This document shows positions 1-6,452 of a stretch of DNA of 8,538 nt, piece by piece (the first letter of the stretch is position 1; every line of letters starts with the position of its first letter). The stretch covers positions 1 to 8,538 of the forward strand of contig DSAJ01000145.1 of assembly GCA_011372835.1 (NCBI GenBank), in the 5' to 3' direction. The notes under the pieces were generated by a model. That model was not told the origin of the DNA and searched no databases. It saw only the letters and a program-made list of their open reading frames with translations. This stretch comes from Methanomicrobia archaeon (lineage in GTDB: Archaea; Methanobacteriota_B; Thermococci; Methanofastidiosales; NM3). A program made the position numbers and the translations under genes.

Positions 1-299
1 GCCTTGTACTGTTTCTTCGAGACGCCTAGCTGCTTGAGGATGAACGATGCCGTGAGAACGGGGGGGAACTCGCGTTCCTCGGCGATCTTTAGGAGCGTCT
101 TTCCAGATTCCCACTCCCGTGCCATTCGTTCGCACTGGCGTGCGATGACATGGAAATCCTTTTTCGTCTGTCGCACGATCTTTTGTGAGAGTATGCTGTA
201 GAGGACATCCTCTTGCACCTTAAAATGATGGGAAATTCGGGGTATGTCCCTGACACCTCCCAATCGACGGTATATCTTGTAAAACGTGTTCTTTCTCAT
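1..299 (-). CDS. TPD-domain (CDIN1/C15orf41-family) putative nuclease, N-terminal part, cut by window edge
   Basis: The frame is open from an ATG at 299-297 to the window edge, giving 99 complete codons. The protein starts MRKNTFYKIYRRLGG and has a basic helical N-terminus. Two stretches resemble the N-terminal half of human CDIN1 (C15orf41). One reads VLYSILSQKIVRQTKK (compare LLSIFSQEYQKHIKR). The other has the pattern LLKIAEE..FPPVLTASFILK (compare LLDLANE.DYAPSLMARLILE). The family is known as the TPD-motif group: helical, helix-turn-helix-like N-terminal segments followed by a restriction-endonuclease-like PD-(D/E)xK domain. The nuclease half is outside the window, so no catalytic residues can be checked. 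The gene starts 3 nt after the stop of the HD-domain gene, with a GGTGTGAT-like ribosome binding site inside that gene's end, so the two are probably cotranscribed. The family call is from remembered similarity, not a search. The cellular role in archaea is unknown. Confidence 0.65.
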   Translation of the reverse strand, partial: MRKNTFYKIYRRLGGVRDIPRISHHFKVQEDVLYSILSQKIVRQTKKDFHVIARQCERMAREWESGKTLLKIAEEREFPPVLTASFILKQLGVSKKQYK

Positions 300-302
300 G
301 AC

Positions 303-953
303 CTATATCACACCTTCGCATTCGGCTCGCAAACGTTCCAGGAAGGCACGCATGAACGCATCTCTTTTTTCGGCGATGCGCCTTCCCTCCGTTGTGAGCA
401 TCCTCGCTTTGATCTTGGATAGCTTGACCTTGTACTCTTTGATTGGCGAATGGGACGTATGGTCGACCGACAGGTCATCGCCATGCTCTCGCTCGAACTC
501 TTCCACAAGGCGCTGATTGTGCTCACCCGCATATGCGTAAGCGCGAGCGATGCCTATGGCGCCGATGGCATCGAGCTTGTCGGCATCGTAGAGCACGCGC
601 GCCTCGAGGGTCCCGGGCATCAAGCCGTCCCTGAAGCGATGCGTGGCGATGCAATGGACGACCTTCTGTATGAACGTGTCCTCGAATCCCATATCTGCAA
701 GCAACCCTTGAGCCAGTTGCGCACCCTTGCGCGCATGGCAAACGGATATGTCTCGTTCCTCAAATCCCCTGCCAATATCATGAAGATATGCTGCACATGA
801 CAACACTTCAAGGTCTGCACCCTCCACCCTGCCTATATGCAAGCAGAGATTGTGCACACGTTCCACATGATCCCAATCATGGGTGGGACGTGCATCATCG
901 AAGTAGTCTCGAGCTATCTTGATAAGCGATTCAGGCAGTACACTTGCTTTCAC
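303..953 (-). CDS. HD-domain metal-dependent phosphohydrolase (YedJ/YpgQ-like)
   Basis: This 216-residue protein, read from a GTG at 953, has the full HD signature: THDWDHVERVHNL (H29), LHDIGRG (H58-D59), ATHRF (H105) and YDADKLDAIGAIGIAR (D123/D125/D128). The DADxLDAxGAxGIAR block, and the C-terminal part with KLSKIKARMLTTEGR and a basic helix, are typical of the YedJ/YpgQ branch. Characterised YpgQ-type members hydrolyse (deoxy)nucleoside triphosphates with Mn2+; the substrate here is unknown. No membrane segment or signal peptide is seen, so it should be cytosolic. An in-frame extension to 1112 exists, but its extra residues run through an AT-rich promoter-like region and are low in family similarity. 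A TATA box centred about 25 nt upstream of GTG 953 fits a leaderless transcript starting there; GTG 959 is the alternative. It probably forms a two-gene operon with the TPD gene downstream. Confidence 0.85.
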   Translation of the reverse strand: MKASVLPESLIKIARDYFDDARPTHDWDHVERVHNLCLHIGRVEGADLEVLSCAAYLHDIGRGFEERDISVCHARKGAQLAQGLLADMGFEDTFIQKVVHCIATHRFRDGLMPGTLEARVLYDADKLDAIGAIGIARAYAYAGEHNQRLVEEFEREHGDDLSVDHTSHSPIKEYKVKLSKIKARMLTTEGRRIAEKRDAFMRAFLERLRAECEGVI

Positions 954-975
954 GTTCACAAATACGTGTCTTTGT

Positions 976-983
976 TTATAAGT
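976..983 (-). promoter_or_regulatory. TATA box for the HD-domain gene
   Basis: On the minus strand the sequence reads AAAAAAACTTATAAAC. The TTATAA core is centred near 978, about 25 nt upstream of the GTG at 953. This is the archaeal TATA-to-start distance and implies a leaderless or near-leaderless mRNA. No clear Shine-Dalgarno sequence lies between them, which supports this. The evidence is spacing only. Confidence 0.5.
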
Positions 984-1047
984 TTTTTTAAAAATATTCG
1001 TTGCAATATGAGGACATGAAGGGGCAACAATCCACGCCAACGACACC

Positions 1048-1061
1048 TTTAAAGCTTTAAA
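1048..1061. repeat. 14-bp perfect AT-rich palindrome in the divergent promoter region
   Basis: TTTAAAGCTTTAAA is its own reverse complement. It lies directly upstream of the fdhD TATA box (1071-1080) and about 70 nt upstream of the HD-gene TATA box. The location suits an operator for a dimeric regulator or an upstream promoter element, but AT-rich palindromes also arise by chance in such regions. Confidence 0.4.
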
Positions 1062-1070
1062 CCTTGAAAA

Positions 1071-1080
1071 CTTTATAAAG
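1071..1080 (+). promoter_or_regulatory. TATA box for fdhD-mobA
   Basis: CTTTATAAAG is centred about 36 nt upstream of the fdhD ATG at 1111. Transcription starting about 25 nt downstream would give a roughly 10-nt leader. That leader is just long enough to hold the strong ribosome binding site GAGGTGAT at 1098-1107, which sits immediately before the start codon. TATA box and ribosome binding site support each other. Confidence 0.55.
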
Positions 1081-1110
1081 GAACCGTGACGATTTCGGTG
1101 AGGTGATGAC

Positions 1111-1791
1111 ATGATTGACAGCTACGTGGCCAACAGGTATGAGAAAGGAACGGTGCAACAGGTAGACGAGACCGTAGCAGAAGAATACGCTCTTTCCGTA
1201 CAATACGATGGATATGATCACGCCTTTCTCTGCAGTCCCGAAGACCTGGAGGAGCTTGCTGTCGGGCACTTGAAAACCATGGGAATGATATCTCATATCG
1301 ACGACATCGCAGACATCACATTTGAGAAAGATCATACCCGTGTTACCATACGGCGTGCCGATAATGCATCACCCAAACATGAGCAGACTGTGCCACGGGT
1401 GACGATGCGCTCTGATAACATCATGTCGCTTGCGCCATATGCCATGGCTCACTCCCCTCTCTTCGCTAAGACGGCTGCGTTCCACTATGCGTTCATCTTC
1501 GACAAAAATGCCACCCCCCTGCAGAGCGCTTGCGATATCGGCAGATTCAATGCGATAGACAAGGCAGTTGGCATCTGTCTGAGGAAGGGATTGGCGCTTG
1601 AGGGCACAGTGCTCTTCACGACAGGGCGCATCATGACGCTGACAGTCAGGAAGGCACGAAACTGCGGTATCGCCATCATCGTCTCCAAGGCACCCCCTAC
1701 GCTCCAGGCGATTGAGTCAGCACGGGACGCCGGCATCTCCATCATAGGATTTGCACGGGGAGACAGATATACCGTCTACACGGAAGAATGA
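1111..1791 (+). CDS. fdhD: FdhD-like formate dehydrogenase accessory protein (divergent, no CxxC)
   Basis: FdhD proteins pass sulfur from a cysteine desulfurase to the Mo/W-bis-MGD cofactor of formate dehydrogenase. The family is clear in this 226-residue protein: FLCSPEDLEELAVGHL (39-54), the altered His block TAAFHYAFIFD (121-131), IGRFNAIDKAVG (143-154), TTGRIMTLTVRKA, KAPPTLQAIESA, and the ending GFARGDRYTVYT. Several positions are altered. The CxxC usually found on the central loop is absent: there is no cysteine between C41 and C141, and the loop near 88-100 reads PKHEQTVPRVT. The canonical EDVGRHNA is CDIGRFNA, and TGGxHxAAL is TAAFHYAF. It is shorter than typical FdhD of about 260-280 residues. 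A strong ribosome binding site precedes the ATG, and mobA overlaps its stop codon. It may act as a binding chaperone rather than a sulfur carrier, or it may use another cysteine such as C141 or C156; this is inference. Confidence 0.85.
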   Translation: MIDSYVANRYEKGTVQQVDETVAEEYALSVQYDGYDHAFLCSPEDLEELAVGHLKTMGMISHIDDIADITFEKDHTRVTIRRADNASPKHEQTVPRVTMRSDNIMSLAPYAMAHSPLFAKTAAFHYAFIFDKNATPLQSACDIGRFNAIDKAVGICLRKGLALEGTVLFTTGRIMTLTVRKARNCGIAIIVSKAPPTLQAIESARDAGISIIGFARGDRYTVYTEE

Positions 1792-2354
1792 CAATGGACC
1801 GGATAAGCATTGCTATCCTCTGCGGAGGGCGGGCCCGACGCTTTGGGCGTGATAAATCGTTTTTCAACTACTATGGAAAACCGCTCTACCGGTACGCGTA
1901 TGATGAGCTAGCCCACCTTTCCGACGACATCTTCCTCCAGTGCGGCAAGAAGGACAAGCACACCTACGAGGTGTGCAGCCACAACGACGACTACTTGGAC
2001 ATAGGACCGCTTGGAGGCATCTACTCGGCGCTCAGACATGCTCGTCGCCCTCGTGTCTTCATGATAGCGTGCGACATGCCATGCATAACGAAACGATTCG
2101 TAACGACACTCCTCGAAGAACAGGGCGACATCGTTGTTCCGGCATGGGAGAATGGCTACTTCGAACCGCTTTGTGCCGTCTATGCTCGCACTCTCGCCCC
2201 CCTCATCGAGTACAAGATGCTCCAGGGCGACTACAAGATAGCGTCTCTTTTTGACGATGTTGATGTGAAAAAGATAAAAATAGAGCCCCTTATGGAAAGG
2301 GGCGTCATCCCCGCGGGGATGTTCAAGAACATAAACTACCCTAGCGACCTATGA
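1788..2354 (+). CDS. mobA: Molybdenum cofactor guanylyltransferase MobA
   Basis: MobA transfers GMP from GTP to molybdopterin, making the guanine dinucleotide cofactor used by enzymes of the formate dehydrogenase family. This 188-residue protein shows the nucleotidyltransferase signature LCGGRARRFGRDK (11-23), DIGPLGGIYSAL (71-82), the metal-binding ACDMPCI (94-100), the substrate-site motif YFEPLCAVY, and a C-terminal FKNINYPSDL like the usual NINTPEDL ending. Length is normal for the family. The first ATG overlaps the fdhD stop as ATGA, which implies translational coupling; an ATG 6 nt later is an alternative start. Its last codons overlap by 6 nt the end of the convergent membrane-protein gene. 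Pairing with fdhD next to fdhA indicates dedicated maturation of the formate dehydrogenase. Confidence 0.93.
   Translation: MTMDRISIAILCGGRARRFGRDKSFFNYYGKPLYRYAYDELAHLSDDIFLQCGKKDKHTYEVCSHNDDYLDIGPLGGIYSALRHARRPRVFMIACDMPCITKRFVTTLLEEQGDIVVPAWENGYFEPLCAVYARTLAPLIEYKMLQGDYKIASLFDDVDVKKIKIEPLMERGVIPAGMFKNINYPSDL
2285..2321. other. Two adjacent inverted repeats at the convergent gene ends
   Basis: Inside the 3' end of mobA, GCCCCTT (2285-2291) and AAGGGGC (2297-2303) can pair as a 7-bp stem with a 5-nt loop. A perfect 16-bp palindrome, CATCCCCGCGGGGATG, follows at 2306-2321. They lie 28-64 nt before the overlapping stop codons of two convergent genes. They could hinder or stop RNA polymerase from both sides, but there is no T-tract and the bases also encode MobA, so a chance origin is possible. 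Confidence 0.3.
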
Positions 2355-3176
2355 CTGTTCGCACGTCCACTTGCGCACTTCGCGGTGATGTTCCGATATG
2401 TAGCGTGTGATGATGACGGAAACGAAGGCGATGGTACCAAGCTTCCCTCCGCCGCCGGGAACGAGATCGACCGTTGCCGTGTAGAGCATAGCGACGAAGA
2501 TGCCCGCAATCGCAAAGTGTACGGGCCTGTCGAAAATGCGCGGAAACGCCGTCATGCCAGCAAAGGAGCCTGAGTATGCGACAAACGCAAGGGTCGCACC
2601 ATACGTAGCGGAGACCTCTGGGAACAGGAGCCCTGCGATCAACCCTACGGTCGCAGAACCCAGCACCGCATCGGCGCATTTGTTCGTGAAAACGCGTATG
2701 AAGACATCTTTTCTGAGGTAGTACGTTGCGACCGTCGATATGACGCCGACGAGCAACACGAAGAGGAACCAGCTCACGGTCAATGATTCTAGGGCCGCGT
2801 CACTTACCGCATTGTACTCCACGCCAGCGATGGCAAGCAATACAAGCGAGAACAACACGGCCATGAAAGCGGTGGTGCCAAGCTTGCCACCGTGCCCAAA
2901 GAAGTATCCCTTCCATGCAACGAAGATCACTCCGGCAACTGCTCCGAAGAGGATTGTGTAGTATATGGTTGATATAACGCTACATGAGCACATGCCGACA
3001 AACGACCCGCAAAAAATCTGGGGGGAAAGCTTGTTGAACACGGCGCCGCCAATAAGACCAACGATGGCCGAGGCAACGACGCCGCCCAATCCAAGCTCGT
3101 TGTTGAGATACCATGCTGCGATGGTACCGGCTATGACCGCCACTATTGAAATCACGTCTTTTTTATCTATATCCAT
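2349..3176 (-). CDS. Multi-pass membrane protein with internal duplication, function unknown
   Basis: I do not recognise this 275-residue protein. It is very hydrophobic, with about 8-10 likely membrane segments, for example near 8-24, 29-47, 69-87, 98-119, 132-152, 170-186, 191-209, 220-238 and 246-258. Its halves are related. SAIVGLIGG (36), GSFVGM (57) and GGKLGTTAF (96) recur in the same order as SATVGLIAG (174), GSFAGM (203) and GGKLGTIAF (243). Such two-fold repeats are common in transporters and channels. It does not show the hallmarks of FocA/FdhC formate channels as I know them. The ATG at 3176 is preferred over GTG 3185 because that GTG sits inside the ribosome binding site AGGTGG. 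It follows fdhA by 24 nt and ends the operon. Formate, proton or ion transport, or anchoring of the complex, are only guesses from position. Confidence 0.85.
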   Translation of the reverse strand: MDIDKKDVISIVAVIAGTIAAWYLNNELGLGGVVASAIVGLIGGAVFNKLSPQIFCGSFVGMCSCSVISTIYYTILFGAVAGVIFVAWKGYFFGHGGKLGTTAFMAVLFSLVLLAIAGVEYNAVSDAALESLTVSWFLFVLLVGVISTVATYYLRKDVFIRVFTNKCADAVLGSATVGLIAGLLFPEVSATYGATLAFVAYSGSFAGMTAFPRIFDRPVHFAIAGIFVAMLYTATVDLVPGGGGKLGTIAFVSVIITRYISEHHREVRKWTCEQS

Positions 3177-3197
3177 CCTATCCACCTAAAAATACAA

Positions 3198-3205
3198 TAT
3201 TTATA
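3198..3205 (-). promoter_or_regulatory. Possible internal TATA box before the membrane-protein gene
   Basis: On the minus strand TATAAATA spans the fdhA stop codon and lies centred about 25 nt before the ATG at 3176. It stands out in otherwise GC-richer coding sequence and could give the membrane-protein gene its own transcript. A ribosome binding site (AGGTGG) also precedes the ATG, so cotranscription with fdhA would serve equally well. Confidence 0.35.
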
Positions 3206-5249
3206 CTATCGCTTCAATGCTGCACGCGCACACCTTGAGTTCAGGTATCTTCGCGATTGGATCGAGTGCGGGGTTTGTGAGGAGATTGGCTGCGCATTCC
3301 TTGAAGTGGAATGGGATAAATACCGTCTCCTCGGGTACCCGGTCCGTAACATATGCAGGTATATCGATCGTGCCACGTCGTGTGCTCACGCGCACTGCCT
3401 GGCCATCGATTATGCCGAGCTTGGCCGCGTCGGCGGGGTGTATCTCCACGTATCCGGTAGGCACCTCCTTGTTGAGGGGACCGCTACGGCGCGACATGGT
3501 TCCCGTGTGGAAGTGGAAGAGTATGCGGCCTGTCGTCAGGGTAAATGGGTATTTGTCGTCAGGAAGCTCTGCCGGAGGCCGGTAAGACACGGCGAAGAAG
3601 TGGCCCCTTCCCCTTTTGAATTCACCCTTGTGGAGGTAGATTGTACCCTCATGGTCGGGGGTGGGACACGGCCACTGGAGATATCCTCGCTCATCGAGGC
3701 GTTGATATGAGATGCCGCCATAAAGCGGTGTGAGCGAGGCGATCTCGTCCTGTATCGCTGCAGGAGACTCGTAATCGAACTGGTCTGAGCCCATCAAGCG
3801 GGCGAGCTCTGATATGATAACCCAGTCGGGCTTGGACGAGCCGATGGGCTCGATCGCCTTCCTTACGCGCTGAACGCGCCTGTCAGTGCCCGTGAACGTG
3901 CCGTCCTTTTCCAGGAACGATGCACCGGGGAGCACCACATCGGCGAGTTCGGCGGTCTCGGTGAGGAAGATGTCCTGCACGACTAGGAAGTCCAGTGCAT
4001 CAAGTGCCTCCCTGACATGGGATATGTCGGGGTCTGAGATCATTGGGTTCTCACCCATGATGTACATGCACTTGATCCTGCCATCGGCTGCCTCGTTGAG
4101 GAGCTCGACGACGGTAAGGCCCGGTGTCTCAGGGATTGACTCGTGCATGTTCCACGCCTTCTCGAACTTCTCGCGAGAAGCTGGGTCGGTCACGGCCTGG
4201 TAGCCTGGAAAGACGTTGGGGAGGGCGCCAAGGTCGCATGCTCCCTGCACGTTGTTTTGTCCACGAAGCGGATTTACGCCCGTGCTTGCCTTGCCCATGT
4301 TGCCCGTGAGCATGGCGAGATTCGCGCATGACTTCACGTTGTCGACACCTGTTGTGTGTTGAGTGATGCCCATGCTGTAGATGATCGACGCGCTCTCGGC
4401 GTTTGCAAACATACGTGCCGCGTCTATGAGATCGTTTCTGGGGATGCCTGTTATCTCCTCGACATGTTCGGGAGTGTAGTGCATGACCTCCTCGAGGAAC
4501 TCGTCGTAGTTCTCTGTGCGCTGCTCGATAAACATCTCGTCCGCCAGCCCTTCGTTGATGATGACGTTCATGATGCCGTTGAGCCACGCCACGTCGGTGC
4601 CAGGACGCTGTCGAAGATGAATGTCTGCTATCGATGCGAGCTGGATCGAACGCGGGTCCACGAGTATGATGCGCGCGCCGCGTTCCTTTGCACGATATAT
4701 CCTCGTGCCGATGAGCGGATGCTGCTCGGTCGTGTTCGAACCCGTGATGAGTATGCAGTCGGCATCCTCGACCTCGGGGATGCTGTTTGTCATCGCGCCG
4801 CTCCCGAACGCCGCGGCAAGCCCTGCGACGGTCGAGGCGTGACAGAGCCTGGCGCAGTGGTCGACGTTGTTGGTCACGATAACGCTTCGTGCGAACTTCT
4901 GCATGAGATAGTTCTCCTCGTTTGTCGTCTTTGCAGACGAGAGGAGTCCGAACGCAGACGGGCCGAACGTATCCTTGAGCTCCTTGAACTTCGATGTGAT
5001 GAGACTGTAGGCCTCTTCCCACGTCGCCTCGCGAAATGTATCGCCGTCCCGGATGAGGGGCGATGTGAGCCTATCAGGGCTGTTAACGAAGTCGATCGCG
5101 TTCCACCCCTTGATGCAAAGCTTTCCCTCGCTCACGGGGTCCTCCTTGCATGGCATGACGCGTTTTGCCTGACCGTTGACGACCTCCACGTAGTATTTGC
5201 ATCCGCATCCGCAATACGGGCATGTGGTAAGCACTGCTTCATACTTCAT
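3201..5249 (-). CDS. fdhA: Formate dehydrogenase catalytic subunit FdhA (Mo/W-bis-MGD, Cys type)
   Basis: This is a 682-residue enzyme of the DMSO-reductase superfamily that interconverts formate and CO2. A [4Fe-4S] site is formed by C10, C13, C17 and C45, followed by IKGW with the relay lysine K47. The active site matches E. coli FdhF with a constant offset of four: NNVDHCARLCH gives C136-H137 (FdhF Sec140-His141), and NPLRGQNNVQGACD gives R329 (FdhF Arg333). Codon 136 is TGT, so this is the cysteine form. VDPRSIQLASIAD and YIMGENPM are cofactor-binding stretches, and the dinucleotide-binding domain fills roughly 565-680. No Tat signal is seen, so it is cytosolic. The ATG overlaps the upstream stop codon as ATGA, behind a GGAGG ribosome binding site. 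Position after hdrA-mvhD and the FdhB-like gene indicates that its electrons enter Hdr. Length and motifs favour a true formate dehydrogenase over other molybdopterin enzymes. Confidence 0.93.
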   Translation of the reverse strand: MKYEAVLTTCPYCGCGCKYYVEVVNGQAKRVMPCKEDPVSEGKLCIKGWNAIDFVNSPDRLTSPLIRDGDTFREATWEEAYSLITSKFKELKDTFGPSAFGLLSSAKTTNEENYLMQKFARSVIVTNNVDHCARLCHASTVAGLAAAFGSGAMTNSIPEVEDADCILITGSNTTEQHPLIGTRIYRAKERGARIILVDPRSIQLASIADIHLRQRPGTDVAWLNGIMNVIINEGLADEMFIEQRTENYDEFLEEVMHYTPEHVEEITGIPRNDLIDAARMFANAESASIIYSMGITQHTTGVDNVKSCANLAMLTGNMGKASTGVNPLRGQNNVQGACDLGALPNVFPGYQAVTDPASREKFEKAWNMHESIPETPGLTVVELLNEAADGRIKCMYIMGENPMISDPDISHVREALDALDFLVVQDIFLTETAELADVVLPGASFLEKDGTFTGTDRRVQRVRKAIEPIGSSKPDWVIISELARLMGSDQFDYESPAAIQDEIASLTPLYGGISYQRLDERGYLQWPCPTPDHEGTIYLHKGEFKRGRGHFFAVSYRPPAELPDDKYPFTLTTGRILFHFHTGTMSRRSGPLNKEVPTGYVEIHPADAAKLGIIDGQAVRVSTRRGTIDIPAYVTDRVPEETVFIPFHFKECAANLLTNPALDPIAKIPELKVCACSIEAIV

Positions 5250-6022
5250 TCGTATTCCTCCTTCGTGATCACGGGATTTTGTTCATCGAGCGAACGTCCC
5301 GCCATGTAGTCAAACAGCTCCTCCATATCCTCGCGCAATAGATGGCTGAGCGTCATGAGGGGAATGCCTGCAGGGCACGCCTGCTCGCACTCGCCGCAAT
5401 CGATGCACTTGCCAGCGACATGGAATGCCCTGATCAAATGATAGATGGGAAAGTCGGGAGGCAGCCTGCCGCGTTTTACCCAGAGGGAGTTTTCGAGTTC
5501 GCACTCCTTGCAAAAACAGACGGGACAAGCGTTGCGACACCCGTAACACTTGTTGCATTTCTCAAGCTGTTCCTTCCAAAAAGCAAGCTTTTCCTCCCCC
5601 GACATCTGCCGGTAGGTGGCGTAGGTGTCACGCGTCCAGTTCTCAAGCGCCGTGCCGACCATGAGTGAATCGGGATACGGTTTTGAACAGTTGCACTCCT
5701 TAGCTGTATCGCTGTCACAGGCGATGCCGATGACCGTTACCGATTCGATGTCAATCTGGTGGTTTTTGGCAAGCTCGATCAAGCTGCGCTCCTCGCACCC
5801 TCTGCAAACGACCGCCAATCTGAGGTCGGGGTCCTCCTCGAGGAGGAGCCTGACGACCGATGCGACAGGATACCGGGAATCGACGACCATGCAGGAGAGT
5901 TGCTCGGCGTCTGTAAAGAGGCATGGGCGGACGGTGCCGTGCATTTCCTTGAGCCCGACGATACCGTCGATGCCATCTCGGGCCAATATTTCGGCCGCAA
6001 CAGTGCGCAGCTCATCGTTCAT
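5246..6022 (-). CDS. FdhB-like electron-transfer subunit with two C-terminal [4Fe-4S] motifs
   Basis: This 258-residue iron-sulfur protein probably connects FdhA to MvhD/HdrA. The N-terminal half (about 18-120) resembles FrhB/FdhB-type N-terminal regions, with VVCRGCEERSLIELAK (71-86), VIGIAC (97-102) and CNCSKPYP (110-117). It then has CNKCYGCRNACPVCFCKEC (156-174), a cluster motif with extra cysteines, and a second cluster CIDCGECEQACP (206-217). Canonical F420-reactive FdhB/FrhB proteins are longer (nearly 300 to 400 residues) and carry an FrhB_FdhB C-terminal domain that I cannot see here. Electron transfer without F420 is therefore plausible, though unproven. The ATG at 6022 is chosen because GGGGGT lies 7 nt upstream; longer in-frame starts only re-read mvhD. 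It overlaps mvhD by 11 nt and fdhA by 4 nt. The name fdhB would be positional, so no symbol is given. Confidence 0.8.
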   Translation of the reverse strand: MNDELRTVAAEILARDGIDGIVGLKEMHGTVRPCLFTDAEQLSCMVVDSRYPVASVVRLLLEEDPDLRLAVVCRGCEERSLIELAKNHQIDIESVTVIGIACDSDTAKECNCSKPYPDSLMVGTALENWTRDTYATYRQMSGEEKLAFWKEQLEKCNKCYGCRNACPVCFCKECELENSLWVKRGRLPPDFPIYHLIRAFHVAGKCIDCGECEQACPAGIPLMTLSHLLREDMEELFDYMAGRSLDEQNPVITKEEYE

Positions 6023-6452
6023 ATGTTTTACCCCCTGTGAGATGAAGCGGATTTGGCCCCATCTGCTCGATCTCGTCGGCAAGGGACTGCATCGTCTGAG
6101 AGAACTTCTCACCTTCGGCTGCAGATACCCACTCAAGCCTGAGGCGACGCTCGTCGATGCCCATGTGGGAGAGCAGCCGCTTGAGTACGTCGATGCGCTT
6201 TTTCGTTCGATAGTTTCCATCGACATAGTGGCAATTGCCAGGATGGCACCCGCCTATGAAGACGGCGTCGGCACCGGTCTGAAATGCCTTGAGAATCATC
6301 TCCGCATTGATGCGCGACGAACACATGACCCGTATGATGCGTATGTTTGGCGGATACTTCATCCGGGAGGTGCCCGCCATGTCTGCTCCTGCATAGCAAC
6401 ACCAGTTGCAGAGGAATCCCACGATCTTTGGTGTCCACTGTTGTTTCCCCAT
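6012..6452 (-). CDS. mvhD: MvhD-type [2Fe-2S] electron-transfer subunit
   Basis: MvhD is the small iron-sulfur subunit that hands electrons from a hydrogenase or formate dehydrogenase to HdrA. This 146-residue protein is a near-canonical member: PKIVGFLCNWCCYAGAD (8-24, C15 and C18), MKYPPNIRIIRVMCSSRI (C44), GADAVFIGGCHPGNCHY (C69 and C74), the DGNYRTKKR basic stretch, and LRLEWVSAAEGEKF. These cysteines supply the [2Fe-2S] ligands in the family. The ATG at 6452 overlaps the hdrA stop codon (ATGA), with a strong GGAGGTG site 5 nt upstream. A longer reading frame to 6557 only re-reads hdrA. No hydrogenase subunits (mvhA, mvhG) are seen, and FdhB-like and FdhA follow directly, so the partner here is formate dehydrogenase. 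Confidence 0.95.
   Translation of the reverse strand: MGKQQWTPKIVGFLCNWCCYAGADMAGTSRMKYPPNIRIIRVMCSSRINAEMILKAFQTGADAVFIGGCHPGNCHYVDGNYRTKKRIDVLKRLLSHMGIDERRLRLEWVSAAEGEKFSQTMQSLADEIEQMGPNPLHLTGGKTYER

Noticed and set aside
954..1112. N-terminal extension of the HD-domain protein to 269 residues
   Set aside because: It would cross the divergent promoter region and its TATA boxes, and the added residues do not resemble the family.
4129..5022. 297-codon open frame on the minus strand in another frame of fdhA
   Set aside because: Arg/His-rich composition typical of a frame shadow; fdhA covers the interval with all its catalytic motifs intact.
4356..5309. 317-codon open frame on the plus strand, antisense to fdhA
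   Set aside because: It mirrors the highly conserved fdhA gene, shows no recognisable family, and is a by-product of GC-rich codon use in the real frame.
6023..6226. N-terminal extension of the FdhB-like protein to 326 residues
   Set aside because: The added residues are a Ser/Arg-rich out-of-frame reading of mvhD; ATG 6022 has its own ribosome binding site.
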